DNA of 16,277 nt from Prevotella sp. UBA6429 (GCA_002437285.1 DJOV01000130.1:1-16277), one strand, 5' to 3'; counted from the stretch's first letter, positions 1 to 6,933 are shown. The notes: generated by a model from the letters alone, not told the origin. Numbers and translations are program-made.

Positions 1-33
1 TACATTGTCCGCTTTCTTCCAATCCGCCCCTTG

Positions 34-1098
34 TCACTCCTCGGTGAAGAGCACCTGCACCAGCGTCTGTCCGACAGCCTTGAGTGTGGCAGCGTCGATG
101 TGCTGCATGTCATCGGCCAGCGTGTGCCAGGTGGGCCCGAAGGAGCTCTGCTCACAGTCGGGATAATAGGGTATGATGTCTATGCAGGGGATGTTGGCCA
201 CCTGGTTGACGGGGATGTGGTCGTCGGTGATCATGCCACCGGCATTCTTGGGGAAGAAAGAGCCGTAACCGGCCTGTCGGGCGGCGCGCCACACCTTCTT
301 CACGATGTCGGGGGCATACTGCAGCGACATGCCCTCCTGGTAGAAGCGTGCGCCCTGTCCGCCCACCATGTCACAGAGGATGGCATAGCGCGGCGCATAG
401 TCTTGCGGCTTGTTGGCAGCCCAGTGTTGCGCGCCAAGCGCCCACGAGTTGCCGTCGTCGGTGAGATTGCTCCACTGGGGCGTTCCCCAGTCCTCCGCGT
501 CGAAACACACGAAGTCTACTCCCAGTGTGCCGGAAGCCATGAGCGTCTGGGCCGCTTCCTTGGCCTTGGAAGGCGTGTGCAGGCCCAGCAGGCGCGCCAG
601 CTCCAGCATGACCGCCACGCCGCTGGCAGCATCGTTGGCGGCAAGGATAGGCTTGTGCCAGTTGGTGCTGTCGGGATCGTTGTCGGCCCAGGGACGCGAG
701 TCCCAGTGAGCGCAGATCATGATGCGTGTGGTGGCCTTGGGATTCCAGCGGGCGATGATGTTGGTACTCTTCAGCAGCGTGCCGTCATATCCCTTGAGGT
801 CGGCCTGCTGGCGGGTCACCTCGCAACCATACTGCTCAAACTTCGAGACGATCCACTCGGCACACTTCTCGTGCCCCACAGAGTTCATGTCGCGCGGCCC
901 GAAGGCACACTGGGCCTGCGTGAAGGCATAGGCCGAGTCGGCATTGAAGGTCGGTCCGACGGGGTCAACCTTTTCCACCTCATCGGTTTCCTCGGTCTCA
1001 TCCGTCCCCTGCGAGGCCAAGGGACCTGCCAGGAAGAGCCAAGCCACGATGGCACAGACAATAGCTATCACAATAATCAGGATTGATTTTTTCTTCAT
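34..1098 (-). CDS. Glutaminyl-peptide cyclotransferase (glutaminyl cyclase), M28 fold, membrane-anchored or secreted
   Basis: The 354-residue product matches the zinc-dependent glutaminyl cyclase family, which turns N-terminal Gln into pyroglutamate on exported proteins. Residues 5-24 are a hydrophobic stretch after MKKK, so it is either an uncleaved inner-membrane anchor or a signal peptide; an acidic linker (about 32-45) follows. Visible family motifs are AHWDSRPW (H131), NDAASG (D156, zinc ligand), FDAEDW (E202 general base, D203 zinc ligand), LCDMVGG (D243), TDDHIP (D293) and GPTWHTLADD (W324, H325 zinc ligand), in the order and spacing of animal QC. The ATG overlaps the stop of the upstream C26-M19 gene by 4 nt, so translation is probably coupled. 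The call is firm at family level. M28 aminopeptidase activity is less likely because the QC-specific Trp and Asp residues are present. Confidence 0.93.
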   Translation of the reverse strand: MKKKSILIIVIAIVCAIVAWLFLAGPLASQGTDETEETDEVEKVDPVGPTFNADSAYAFTQAQCAFGPRDMNSVGHEKCAEWIVSKFEQYGCEVTRQQADLKGYDGTLLKSTNIIARWNPKATTRIMICAHWDSRPWADNDPDSTNWHKPILAANDAASGVAVMLELARLLGLHTPSKAKEAAQTLMASGTLGVDFVCFDAEDWGTPQWSNLTDDGNSWALGAQHWAANKPQDYAPRYAILCDMVGGQGARFYQEGMSLQYAPDIVKKVWRAARQAGYGSFFPKNAGGMITDDHIPVNQVANIPCIDIIPYYPDCEQSSFGPTWHTLADDMQHIDAATLKAVGQTLVQVLFTEE

Positions 1099-2933
1099 TG
1101 TTGGTTGTTTTTAGCGGCTTGCACTTGCGCCATGACCCGGAGCCAGTTGCCGCCCCATATCTTGGTGATGTCTCGCTCGCTGTAATGGCGCAACAGGAGG
1201 TGTCGCGTGAAGTTGATGAGCTCGGACGCGTCGGCGCAGCCCCGCACGGTGCCGTCGCCGTCGAAGTCGGTGCCGATGCCCACATGGTCTATGCCCATGA
1301 CATCGATGGCATGCTCCAGGTGGCGGATGGCATCGAGGATGGTGGCCTCTGGCGTATCCTTGCAGAGGAAGCCGTGGTAGAGCGTGATGTGGGCCACGCC
1401 GCCCTTCTTGGCCAAGGCGCGCATCTGGTCGTCGGTGAGGTTGCGCGGCACATCGCACAAGGCCCGCGAGTTGCTGTGGGAGCAGACGATGGGCGTGCGG
1501 CTGATGTCGAGCGCATCGTAGAATGATTTCTCCGCCGCATGGCTGAGGTCGACCATGATGCCCTCGTCGTTCATGCGCCTGATGACTTTCTCGCCGAAGG
1601 AGGACACGCCATTGTGGGTGTTGCAACCGCGTGCGCTGTCGCAGATGTCGTTGTCGCCGTTGTGGCAGAGGGTGATGTAGACCACGCCTCGCTGGGCGAA
1701 ATGGCGCACGCACGCCAAGTCGTGGTTGAGGGCCAGTCCGTTCTCGATGCCAAACATGATGGAGCGGCGCCCCTTGCGCTTGTCCTCATAGAGGTCGGCG
1801 GGGGTGCGGGCGATGCTGATGTAGTCGCTGTTGTCGGCCACGATGCGCTCAAGCTTGTCGAAGATGAGGTCGGCATACTGCGTGGGCGACAACCGGGTGC
1901 CAAGCGATGCCAGGTCGGGGTTGTGGCGGATGATTCCCGCGATGTCAACCTTCTGCGAGAACTGCTCGCCTATCTTAGGTTGCGGCAGGTAGGCCGCCAT
2001 GATGACGGCGTCTTGCCGCCCGTCGGTCATCTTGTGGAGGTCATAGAGTATGCGGGGGTCGCGCTGGCTGAACGCCACCCCCTGCGGGAAGAACATCGGA
2101 GTGTCGCAATGGGTGTCGAGGGTCAGCGTGCGTTCGTGCACCTGCTTGGCCCGCCAGAAGAGGTTGGCTTCCCTCACCAGCCAGCTGAAGATGGGCAGCC
2201 CGTCGTCGCCGAGCCACTCGGGATGCCACTGCACGCCCATGATGGGCTTCATCTCGGTGCTCTCCATGGCCTCGACGACACCGTCGGGCGCCGTGGCCGC
2301 CACACGGAAGCGCGGTCCCGTCTGGCTCACGGCCTGGTGATGGAAACTGTTGACAAAGAGGGTGGGCGTCGCCTGCTTCGCCTGACCATAGAGCGAGGCG
2401 AGGATGGAGCCGGCCTGCAGGGTCACCGCATGGGTGGGCAGGGAGCGGTCGGCGTCTTGCGAATGCTTGACGGACGCGCTACCCGTGGCGGGCAGCTCGC
2501 TGATGTCCTGGGCCACACCGCCTCCCAGGGCGATGGCCAATGTCTGCAAGCCGCGACAGATGCCCAGCATGGGTATCTGGCGGTTGAAGGCCAACTGCGT
2601 GATGAGCAACTCAGGCAGGTCGCGCGTGGCGTTGATGCCGTGCAGCCGCGGCGACGGCTGCTGGCCGGCCCAAAGGGGATTGTGGTCGCCACCGCCGGTG
2701 AGCAAGAGGGCGTCGATGTGGTCGAGTGTGTTGATGATCACATCCTTGTCGGCCACTGGCGGGATGATGACGGGTATGCCCCCAGCGCGCACCACCTGCA
2801 TGTAATAACGGTCGCGCACGGCGGCATCGCCGTCAGTGTAGTTGGCGGTGATGCCGACAACGGGCCGATGGATACTCTCGGGATAAGTCGCATACACCTC
2901 ACGGAGATGCGACTCCAAATGAAATGTCTCCAT
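1095..2933 (-). CDS. Two-domain peptidase: C26 gamma-glutamyl hydrolase-like domain fused to M19 membrane-dipeptidase domain
   Basis: One reading frame holds two enzymes. Residues about 20-260 (counted from the ATG at 2933; 612 aa) are a class I glutamine-amidotransferase/peptidase C26 domain like gamma-glutamyl-GABA hydrolase PuuD: LLTGGGD, GICRG with nucleophile C126, and QWHPEW with H237 and E239. Residues about 265-605 are an M19 renal-dipeptidase domain with its metal ligands: DTHCD (H275, D277), GIENG (E397), DLSHA (H465), CSHSN (H486), plus GTDFDG (D556). Both active sites look intact. There is no signal peptide, so it should be cytoplasmic. The frame can be extended to a TTG at 2945 (616 aa); I prefer the ATG because TTG starts are uncommon in this group. 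It lies 21 nt after the Lrp gene and overlaps the cyclase gene. Likely substrates are gamma-glutamyl compounds and dipeptides, possibly cell-wall fragments; this is inference. Confidence 0.92.
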   Translation of the reverse strand: METFHLESHLREVYATYPESIHRPVVGITANYTDGDAAVRDRYYMQVVRAGGIPVIIPPVADKDVIINTLDHIDALLLTGGGDHNPLWAGQQPSPRLHGINATRDLPELLITQLAFNRQIPMLGICRGLQTLAIALGGGVAQDISELPATGSASVKHSQDADRSLPTHAVTLQAGSILASLYGQAKQATPTLFVNSFHHQAVSQTGPRFRVAATAPDGVVEAMESTEMKPIMGVQWHPEWLGDDGLPIFSWLVREANLFWRAKQVHERTLTLDTHCDTPMFFPQGVAFSQRDPRILYDLHKMTDGRQDAVIMAAYLPQPKIGEQFSQKVDIAGIIRHNPDLASLGTRLSPTQYADLIFDKLERIVADNSDYISIARTPADLYEDKRKGRRSIMFGIENGLALNHDLACVRHFAQRGVVYITLCHNGDNDICDSARGCNTHNGVSSFGEKVIRRMNDEGIMVDLSHAAEKSFYDALDISRTPIVCSHSNSRALCDVPRNLTDDQMRALAKKGGVAHITLYHGFLCKDTPEATILDAIRHLEHAIDVMGIDHVGIGTDFDGDGTVRGCADASELINFTRHLLLRHYSERDITKIWGGNWLRVMAQVQAAKNNQQ

Positions 2934-2954
2934 GGTGAATGCCAAATGGGTGGT

Positions 2955-3425
2955 TTACTCGTCGAAGGGAACGGGGATCTCGCGCTTGATGCTCTGCTCC
3001 AGGGAGATGAGCGTCTCGGTGGAAACCACGCCGGGGATGGTCTGCAACTGGTTGTTGAGCAGGTCCATGAGCTGCTCGTTGTCACGGGCGTAGAGCTTCA
3101 GGAGCATGGTATAGGAGCCTGTGGTGAAGTGGCACTCCACAATCTCAGGGATGTTGACCAGTCGCTTTACCACATCCTTATACATCGATCCGCGCTCGAG
3201 GTTGAGCCCCACATAGGTGCAGGTGCTGTAGCCAAGGCTCTTCGGGTTGACATCGAAGCCGCTGCCGGTGATGACACCGCCCTCCACGAGATGCTGCACG
3301 CGCTGATGAATGGCCGCGCGTGAGACGCCACACTCTGCTGCCACATCCTTGAAGGGAATACGGGCGTTCTTTGAGAGTATTGACAGTATTTTCTTGTCTA
3401 AGTTGTCAATTTTGTCCATAGTCAT
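2955..3425 (-). CDS. Lrp/AsnC family transcriptional regulator
   Basis: This 156-residue protein has the standard Lrp/AsnC layout. An N-terminal winged helix-turn-helix (about 7-55) contains DKKILSILSKNARIPFKD and the recognition-helix segment CGVSRAAIHQRVQHL. A C-terminal RAM ligand-binding domain (about 70-145) contains GSYTMLLKLYARD. Members bind amino acids and switch oligomeric state to control amino-acid or peptide genes. It is first in a minus-strand operon, with the C26-M19 peptidase and glutaminyl cyclase following, so it probably regulates itself and these two genes in response to an amino acid; this is inference. A clear Bacteroidetes promoter lies 29-59 nt upstream. The start at 3425 (MTM) and one at 3419 are both possible. 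Confidence 0.93.
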   Translation of the reverse strand: MTMDKIDNLDKKILSILSKNARIPFKDVAAECGVSRAAIHQRVQHLVEGGVITGSGFDVNPKSLGYSTCTYVGLNLERGSMYKDVVKRLVNIPEIVECHFTTGSYTMLLKLYARDNEQLMDLLNNQLQTIPGVVSTETLISLEQSIKREIPVPFDE

Positions 3426-3453
3426 TTGCTTTCATAAAGTTTTTTCCAATGAG

Positions 3454-3484
3454 CAAAAGTAGACAATTTTATTGACACCAACAA
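3454..3484 (-). promoter_or_regulatory. Bacteroidetes-type sigma-A promoter of the Lrp operon
   Basis: On the minus strand the -7 box TACTTTTG (3454-3461) fits TAnnTTTG exactly. A TTG lies 20 nt upstream (3482-3484), the spacing expected for the -33 element. The predicted leader is roughly 25 nt before the Lrp start at 3425. The -33 end sits right beside the terminator of the preceding FKBP operon. Confidence 0.7.
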
Positions 3485-3486
3485 CA

Positions 3487-3522
3487 AAAATGCACGATTA
3501 TTTTGCAATAATCGTGCATTTT
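3487..3522 (-). terminator. Intrinsic terminator of the FKBP operon
   Basis: A perfect 16-bp stem (3487-3502 with 3507-3522) closes a TTGC loop. It begins 25 nt after the stop of the last FKBP gene. Read on the minus strand it is followed by TTTTTGTTGTTG, a good U-tract. On the plus strand a shorter TTTT-rich end also exists, but no plus-strand gene reads into it. Confidence 0.85.
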
Positions 3523-3547
3523 GTTATAAAGCGGGCGTTTTCGCTTG

Positions 3548-4516
3548 TTATTTCTTGCGCTTTGTGGTCTTCTTGGCCGGAGTGGTGGTGGCTGCGGGCT
3601 TAGCCTCGGGCTCGATGCCCACCAGCTCGACGGTGAAGATCAGTGTGGAATAAGGCTTGATGGAACCGGCCTGGCGCTCGCCGTAGGCCAGCTCCTGCGG
3701 GATGTAGATCTCCCACTTGCTGCCCACCTTCATGCTGGTCAGCGCCTCCGTCCATCCCTTGATGACCTGGTCGCAACGGAACTTGTCGGTCTTGGCGCTG
3801 CCATGGCGTGAGGTGGCGTCGAAGACGTTGCCGTCGATGGTCTTGCCCTCATAGACGACCTCCACGGTCTGTGTCTTCTCGGGCTTGGCTCCCGTGCCTT
3901 CCTTGATGACCTTGTACTGCAGGCCTGAGGGCAGGGTCACCACGCCGGGCTTGGAGGCGTTGTCCTTCAGCCACACGGCGTTGAGCTCCTTGTAGGCCTC
4001 GTTCTTGGCTTTCTGGGCGGCCATCACGCGGTTCTGCACCAGCATGTTGGCGGCCTCAACCTTGAAGAGGGTGGTGTCGTTCATGACGCCGGCCAGGAAA
4101 CCCTCATGGAAGAGGGCTGCCTCGATGGAGTCGTTGGACCCTTCCAGGTTGCGCGACACGCCCGGCAGGATTTGGTTCTTGGCCTGCTCGGCGATGCTGG
4201 CGCCGGCGCTGTAGGCCACGAAGGCGGGATCCTTGGCCTTGGCGATGGCCTCACGATAGCCGCGCACGAAGTCGGCCATGTAGGCTGTGTCGACGTGCAA
4301 ACGCTCCTGCAAGTACATCTGCAGGCCCTGTGTGGCTGCAAGGCCAGCGGCATAGCTCACCGTGTCTGACGAGGTGCGCACCTGGACGGCAGGCTTGCAG
4401 CAGGTCATGACGGTGTCGGTCTGCGCCTTTTTCTTCTTGTCCTTCTTGCCGGCCACAGCAGTGCTGAACGTGGCGCTGGCCACGATGGCCAGTGCCAACA
4501 ACAATATCTTCTTCAT
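3548..4516 (-). CDS. FKBP-type peptidyl-prolyl cis-trans isomerase, secreted (periplasmic)
   Basis: The 322-residue protein begins with a signal peptide (1-22, cleavage likely after STAVA), then a Lys-rich stretch KKDKKKK and a Cys pair at 39-40. Residues about 52-180 are an FKBP N-terminal dimerisation domain (VSYAAGLAATQG, DTAYMADFVRG). Residues about 195-300 are the FKBP catalytic domain with VVYEG, VFDATS, VIKGWTEAL, AYGERQAG and LIFTVEL, so the usual Tyr, Phe-Asp, Val-Ile-Trp and Tyr pocket residues are present. A basic tail ends KKTTKRKK. The role is folding of exported proteins by proline isomerisation. It is the last of three FKBP genes, 23 nt after the lipoprotein paralogue, with an SD-like AAAGGA 8 nt before the ATG, and is followed by a strong terminator. 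Confidence 0.93.
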   Translation of the reverse strand: MKKILLLALAIVASATFSTAVAGKKDKKKKAQTDTVMTCCKPAVQVRTSSDTVSYAAGLAATQGLQMYLQERLHVDTAYMADFVRGYREAIAKAKDPAFVAYSAGASIAEQAKNQILPGVSRNLEGSNDSIEAALFHEGFLAGVMNDTTLFKVEAANMLVQNRVMAAQKAKNEAYKELNAVWLKDNASKPGVVTLPSGLQYKVIKEGTGAKPEKTQTVEVVYEGKTIDGNVFDATSRHGSAKTDKFRCDQVIKGWTEALTSMKVGSKWEIYIPQELAYGERQAGSIKPYSTLIFTVELVGIEPEAKPAATTTPAKKTTKRKK

Positions 4517-4539
4517 GATGTCTATCCTTTCTTATGTGT

Positions 4540-5418
4540 TTACTTGCCGACCTTCACCAGCTCAATCTTGAAGATAAGCGTGGAGAAAGGCTTGATGGCA
4601 CCAGCCTGACGCTCCTTGTAACCTAAGTTCTGGGGAATGTAGACCTCCCACACGGAGCCCTGGGGCATGTGGGTCAGTGCCTCGGTCCAGCCGGGGATGA
4701 ACTGCTTGGGCTGGATGGTCACGGCACCGTTGCCGTTGGTGTACGAGCTCTCGAAGACCTTGCCGTCGATGGTGCGGCCCTCATAGTTGACGGTCACCGT
4801 GGTGGTGTCGGTGGGGATGGGGCCGTTGCCTTCCTTGATGACCTTATACTGCAAGCCTGAGGGCAGGGTCACCACACCGGGCTTCTTCTTGTTGGCAGCG
4901 AGGAACTTCTCGCCAGCCACCTTGTTGGGGCCAAACTCCTTCATCATCGTGGCGGTCTTGATGGCCTCCATCTTGGTCTGGGCCACCTCCTGGGCGGTCT
5001 CGGGCGTCATCAGTCCGGGCTTGCCGTAGACACCTGTGATGAAGGCGGCGAGCAGGTTCTTCAGCGAGATGGTCTTGGTGCTGTCGGCACCGAAGGCCTC
5101 GTGGTTCACGCTCTTCACCAGCTGGGTGGAGAGGCCCTGGCCGACCTGCAGACCCATGATATAGGCAGCCTTCTTCTTGTCGTCGCCTGCGTTGACACCC
5201 TCATTGATGCCCTTCACAAACTCGTCGATGTAGGCTGTGTCGATGCCTGCCTGGCCCGACTGGATGACCTGGTGGATATACTGTGACTGGAGCATACCGA
5301 TGGCGTAGCTCAATGAGTCGACATCGCTCTTCAGGTCTGCCTTAGGGGTGGAGTTGCCACAGGCCGAGAGGGCTGCGGCGGCGATAGCCATAATGGCTAA
5401 TGATTTCAAGTTTTTCAT
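4540..5418 (-). CDS. FKBP-type peptidyl-prolyl cis-trans isomerase, lipoprotein
   Basis: The 292-residue product has a lipoprotein signal peptide with lipobox LSAC (acylated C20). No acidic run follows the Cys, so there is no obvious Bacteroidetes surface-export signal and a periplasm-facing lipoprotein is likely. Residues about 33-170 form the FKBP N-terminal domain (SLSYAIGMLQSQ, DTAYIDEFVKG). Residues about 180-290 form the FKBP catalytic domain (VNYEG, FIPGWTEAL, GYKERQAG, LIFKIEL). The pocket Asp that is VFD in FKBP12 and in the two neighbouring paralogues is Glu here (VFESS), which may alter activity. It is the middle gene of the FKBP operon: 63 nt after the cytoplasmic member, with no recognisable promoter in that gap, and 23 nt before the secreted one. 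Confidence 0.93.
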   Translation of the reverse strand: MKNLKSLAIMAIAAAALSACGNSTPKADLKSDVDSLSYAIGMLQSQYIHQVIQSGQAGIDTAYIDEFVKGINEGVNAGDDKKKAAYIMGLQVGQGLSTQLVKSVNHEAFGADSTKTISLKNLLAAFITGVYGKPGLMTPETAQEVAQTKMEAIKTATMMKEFGPNKVAGEKFLAANKKKPGVVTLPSGLQYKVIKEGNGPIPTDTTTVTVNYEGRTIDGKVFESSYTNGNGAVTIQPKQFIPGWTEALTHMPQGSVWEVYIPQNLGYKERQAGAIKPFSTLIFKIELVKVGK

Positions 5419-5456
5419 TTTGTTGTATTTGTTTTTTCTGAATTTCTATTGTTTGG

Positions 5457-5476
5457 GGCACGCGTTTGACCGTGCC
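5457..5476 (-). other. Short intergenic hairpin between FKBP genes
   Basis: GGCACG (5457-5462) pairs with CGTGCC (5471-5476) around an 8-nt loop, starting 5 nt after the stop of the first FKBP gene. No U-tract follows, so full termination is unlikely. It could attenuate or stabilise the transcript, or be chance. Confidence 0.3.
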
Positions 5477-5481
5477 GCCGA

Positions 5482-6063
5482 TCACTTCACCTTCACCAGC
5501 TCGACATCGAAGATGAGTGTGGCGAAAGGCGGAATGCTCTGGCCTGCGCCGCGCTCGCCATAAGCCAACTGATAGGGGATGAAGAAGCGATACTTGGCAC
5601 CCTCCTGCATGAGCTGCAAGCCCTCGGTCCAGCCCTTGATGACCTGGTTGAGGCCAAATGTGGCGGTCTCGCCGCGACGGTAGCTGCTGTCGAACACCTG
5701 TCCGTTGATGAGTGTGCCCTCATAGTGGCACTCCACCTGGTCGGTGGCTGACGGCTTGCGGCCATCACCCTCGCGCAGCACCTGGTACTGCAGTCCTGAA
5801 GGCAGTGTCACCACACCGTCCTTCTTGGCGTTCTCGGCCAGGAACGCCTCGCCCTCCTGCTTGGCGGCGCCTGCCTGCTCCTCGGCCTTCTTCTGGAAGA
5901 AGCTCTCGACGGCGGCTTGGGCCTCCGCGTCGGTGAGCGTGGCCTTGGAGGCAAACACGTCCTTGATGGCCTGTGCGAAATCGTCAACGTTCACTTCGGC
6001 GGCGTTCATCTGCTGCAGCTGACGCCCGATGCTCATACCAAGAGCATAACTTACTTTATCCAT
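5482..6063 (-). CDS. FKBP-type peptidyl-prolyl cis-trans isomerase, cytoplasmic FklB/FKBP22-like
   Basis: Starting at the ATG at 6063 gives 193 residues beginning MDKVSYALGMSIG, the usual start of this family. The frame stays open to 6096, but that extension would lie over the promoter leader. There is no signal peptide, so it is cytoplasmic. Residues 1-80 are the helical dimerisation domain, with an Ala/Glu-rich long helix at about 45-80. Residues about 84-193 are the FKBP domain with CHYEG, VFDSS, VIKGWTEGL, AYGERGAG, IPPFATLIFDVEL; all pocket residues look intact. Layout and length match E. coli FklB. It heads a three-gene FKBP operon and is divergent from the sirtuin gene. Confidence 0.93.
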   Translation of the reverse strand: MDKVSYALGMSIGRQLQQMNAAEVNVDDFAQAIKDVFASKATLTDAEAQAAVESFFQKKAEEQAGAAKQEGEAFLAENAKKDGVVTLPSGLQYQVLREGDGRKPSATDQVECHYEGTLINGQVFDSSYRRGETATFGLNQVIKGWTEGLQLMQEGAKYRFFIPYQLAYGERGAGQSIPPFATLIFDVELVKVK

Positions 6064-6093
6064 TCTTCTGATAATATTTTTATAAATAATGCA

Positions 6094-6101
6094 CAAAGTT
6101 A
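6094..6101 (-). promoter_or_regulatory. -7 promoter box of the FKBP operon
   Basis: On the minus strand this reads TAACTTTG, an exact TAnnTTTG match, about 30 nt before the FklB-like start at 6063. About 20 nt further upstream there is only a TTC, so the -33 element is weak. Confidence 0.55.
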
Positions 6102-6151
6102 CTATTTTTAATTGTTAGGAGAACCATTATAATCGAAAAATTACTATTTTT
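6099..6151. repeat. 11-bp direct repeat in the FKBP/sirtuin divergent promoter region
   Basis: TTACTATTTTT occurs at 6099-6109 and again, identical, at 6141-6151. The spacing is 42 bp, about four helical turns. Each copy overlaps or touches one of the two opposed -7 boxes. It could be a pair of regulator sites; AT-rich chance similarity is also possible. Confidence 0.5.
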
Positions 6152-6152
6152 G
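6145..6152 (+). promoter_or_regulatory. -7 promoter box of the sirtuin gene
   Basis: TATTTTTG fits TAnnTTTG, 28 nt before the sirtuin ATG at 6180. No TTG is present at the expected -33 distance, so support rests on the -7 box alone. Confidence 0.5.
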
Positions 6153-6179
6153 TGCAATAATAACGTTTAATAACCCATT

Positions 6180-6887
6180 ATGACTATGAAGAAGAAAGTG
6201 GTTTTTCTGACAGGTGCGGGAATGTCTGTGGAGAGTGGCTTCAAGACCTTCCGAGGCAACGACGGACTGTGGGAGAATTATCCCGTGGAGCAAGTGGCGT
6301 CGCACGAGGGCTGGGAGGCCAACCCCACCCTGGTCACCAATTTCTACAACATGCTCAGACGAAAGTTGTGGGACGCACAGCCCAACGAGGGGCATCGGCT
6401 CGTGGCAGAGATGGAGCGTGACTATGACGTGAGCGTGCTCACGCAAAACGTGGACAACCTACACGAGAAGGCGGGTAGCACGCACGTCATCCACCTGCAC
6501 GGCGAACTGACCAAGGTGTGCTCAAGCCGCAATCCCTATGACGAGCGATACATCCGGGAGCTCACGCCCGAGCACAGCGATGTCGCTCCTGGCTCCAAGG
6601 CTGGCGACGGATCACTGCTGCGCCCGTTCATCGTGTTCTTCGGCGAGAGTGTGCCCATGCTCAACCCGGCGGCGCGCGAAGCGGAGCAGGCTGACGTGTT
6701 CGTCATCATCGGCTCGTCACTCAATGTCTATCCCGCAGCGGGACTGGTGCAGTACACCAAACCCGACTGCCCCATCTACCTCATCGACCCCAACGCCGTG
6801 AACTTGGACGGTTCGCGCAACATCACTCATATAAAGAAAGGTGCCTCGGAGGGCATGCGCCAACTGGTGGAACTGCTGAAGCCGTAA
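6180..6887 (+). CDS. Sir2-family NAD-dependent protein deacylase (CobB/sirtuin)
   Basis: The 235-residue protein is a short bacterial sirtuin that removes acyl groups from lysine using NAD. Motifs in order are TGAGMSVESG (NAD binding), FKTFRGNDGLW, TQNVDNLHEKAG (Q89, N90, D92), HLHGEL (catalytic H107), RPFIVFFGE, and IGSSLNVYPAAG. In CobB and SIRT5 the loop residues Tyr and Arg (YxxR) bind succinyl groups; here the aligned segment FYNMLRR has Y56 but L59 at the Arg position, with Arg at 60 and 61. The region that usually carries four zinc Cys has only one (C114). It has no signal peptide. The start could be M1 or M3. It stands alone, divergent from the FKBP operon, and is followed by a hairpin. 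Confidence 0.94.
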   Translation: MTMKKKVVFLTGAGMSVESGFKTFRGNDGLWENYPVEQVASHEGWEANPTLVTNFYNMLRRKLWDAQPNEGHRLVAEMERDYDVSVLTQNVDNLHEKAGSTHVIHLHGELTKVCSSRNPYDERYIRELTPEHSDVAPGSKAGDGSLLRPFIVFFGESVPMLNPAAREAEQADVFVIIGSSLNVYPAAGLVQYTKPDCPIYLIDPNAVNLDGSRNITHIKKGASEGMRQLVELLKP

Positions 6888-6900
6888 GCGGGCACCCTAA

Positions 6901-6933
6901 CAAGAGGCGACGAAAGGAAACCGCCGCCTCTTG
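6901..6933 (+). terminator. Hairpin downstream of the sirtuin gene, possible terminator
   Basis: Arms 6901-6912 and 6922-6933 pair over 12 positions with one A-C mismatch around a 9-nt loop, starting 14 nt after the sirtuin stop. The stem is GC-rich, but no U-run follows (ACGGGGC), so it is a poor intrinsic terminator by the usual rule. Confidence 0.4.

Noticed and set aside
31..1086. 351-codon plus-strand frame opposite the glutaminyl cyclase
   Set aside because: It mirrors a gene with all catalytic motifs and shows no protein-like motifs of its own.
1539..3323. 594-codon open frame on the plus strand, antisense to the C26-M19 and Lrp genes
   Set aside because: It spans two well-supported minus-strand genes, has no recognisable domain, and is rich in Val/Gly/His as expected from the reverse of GC-rich coding DNA.
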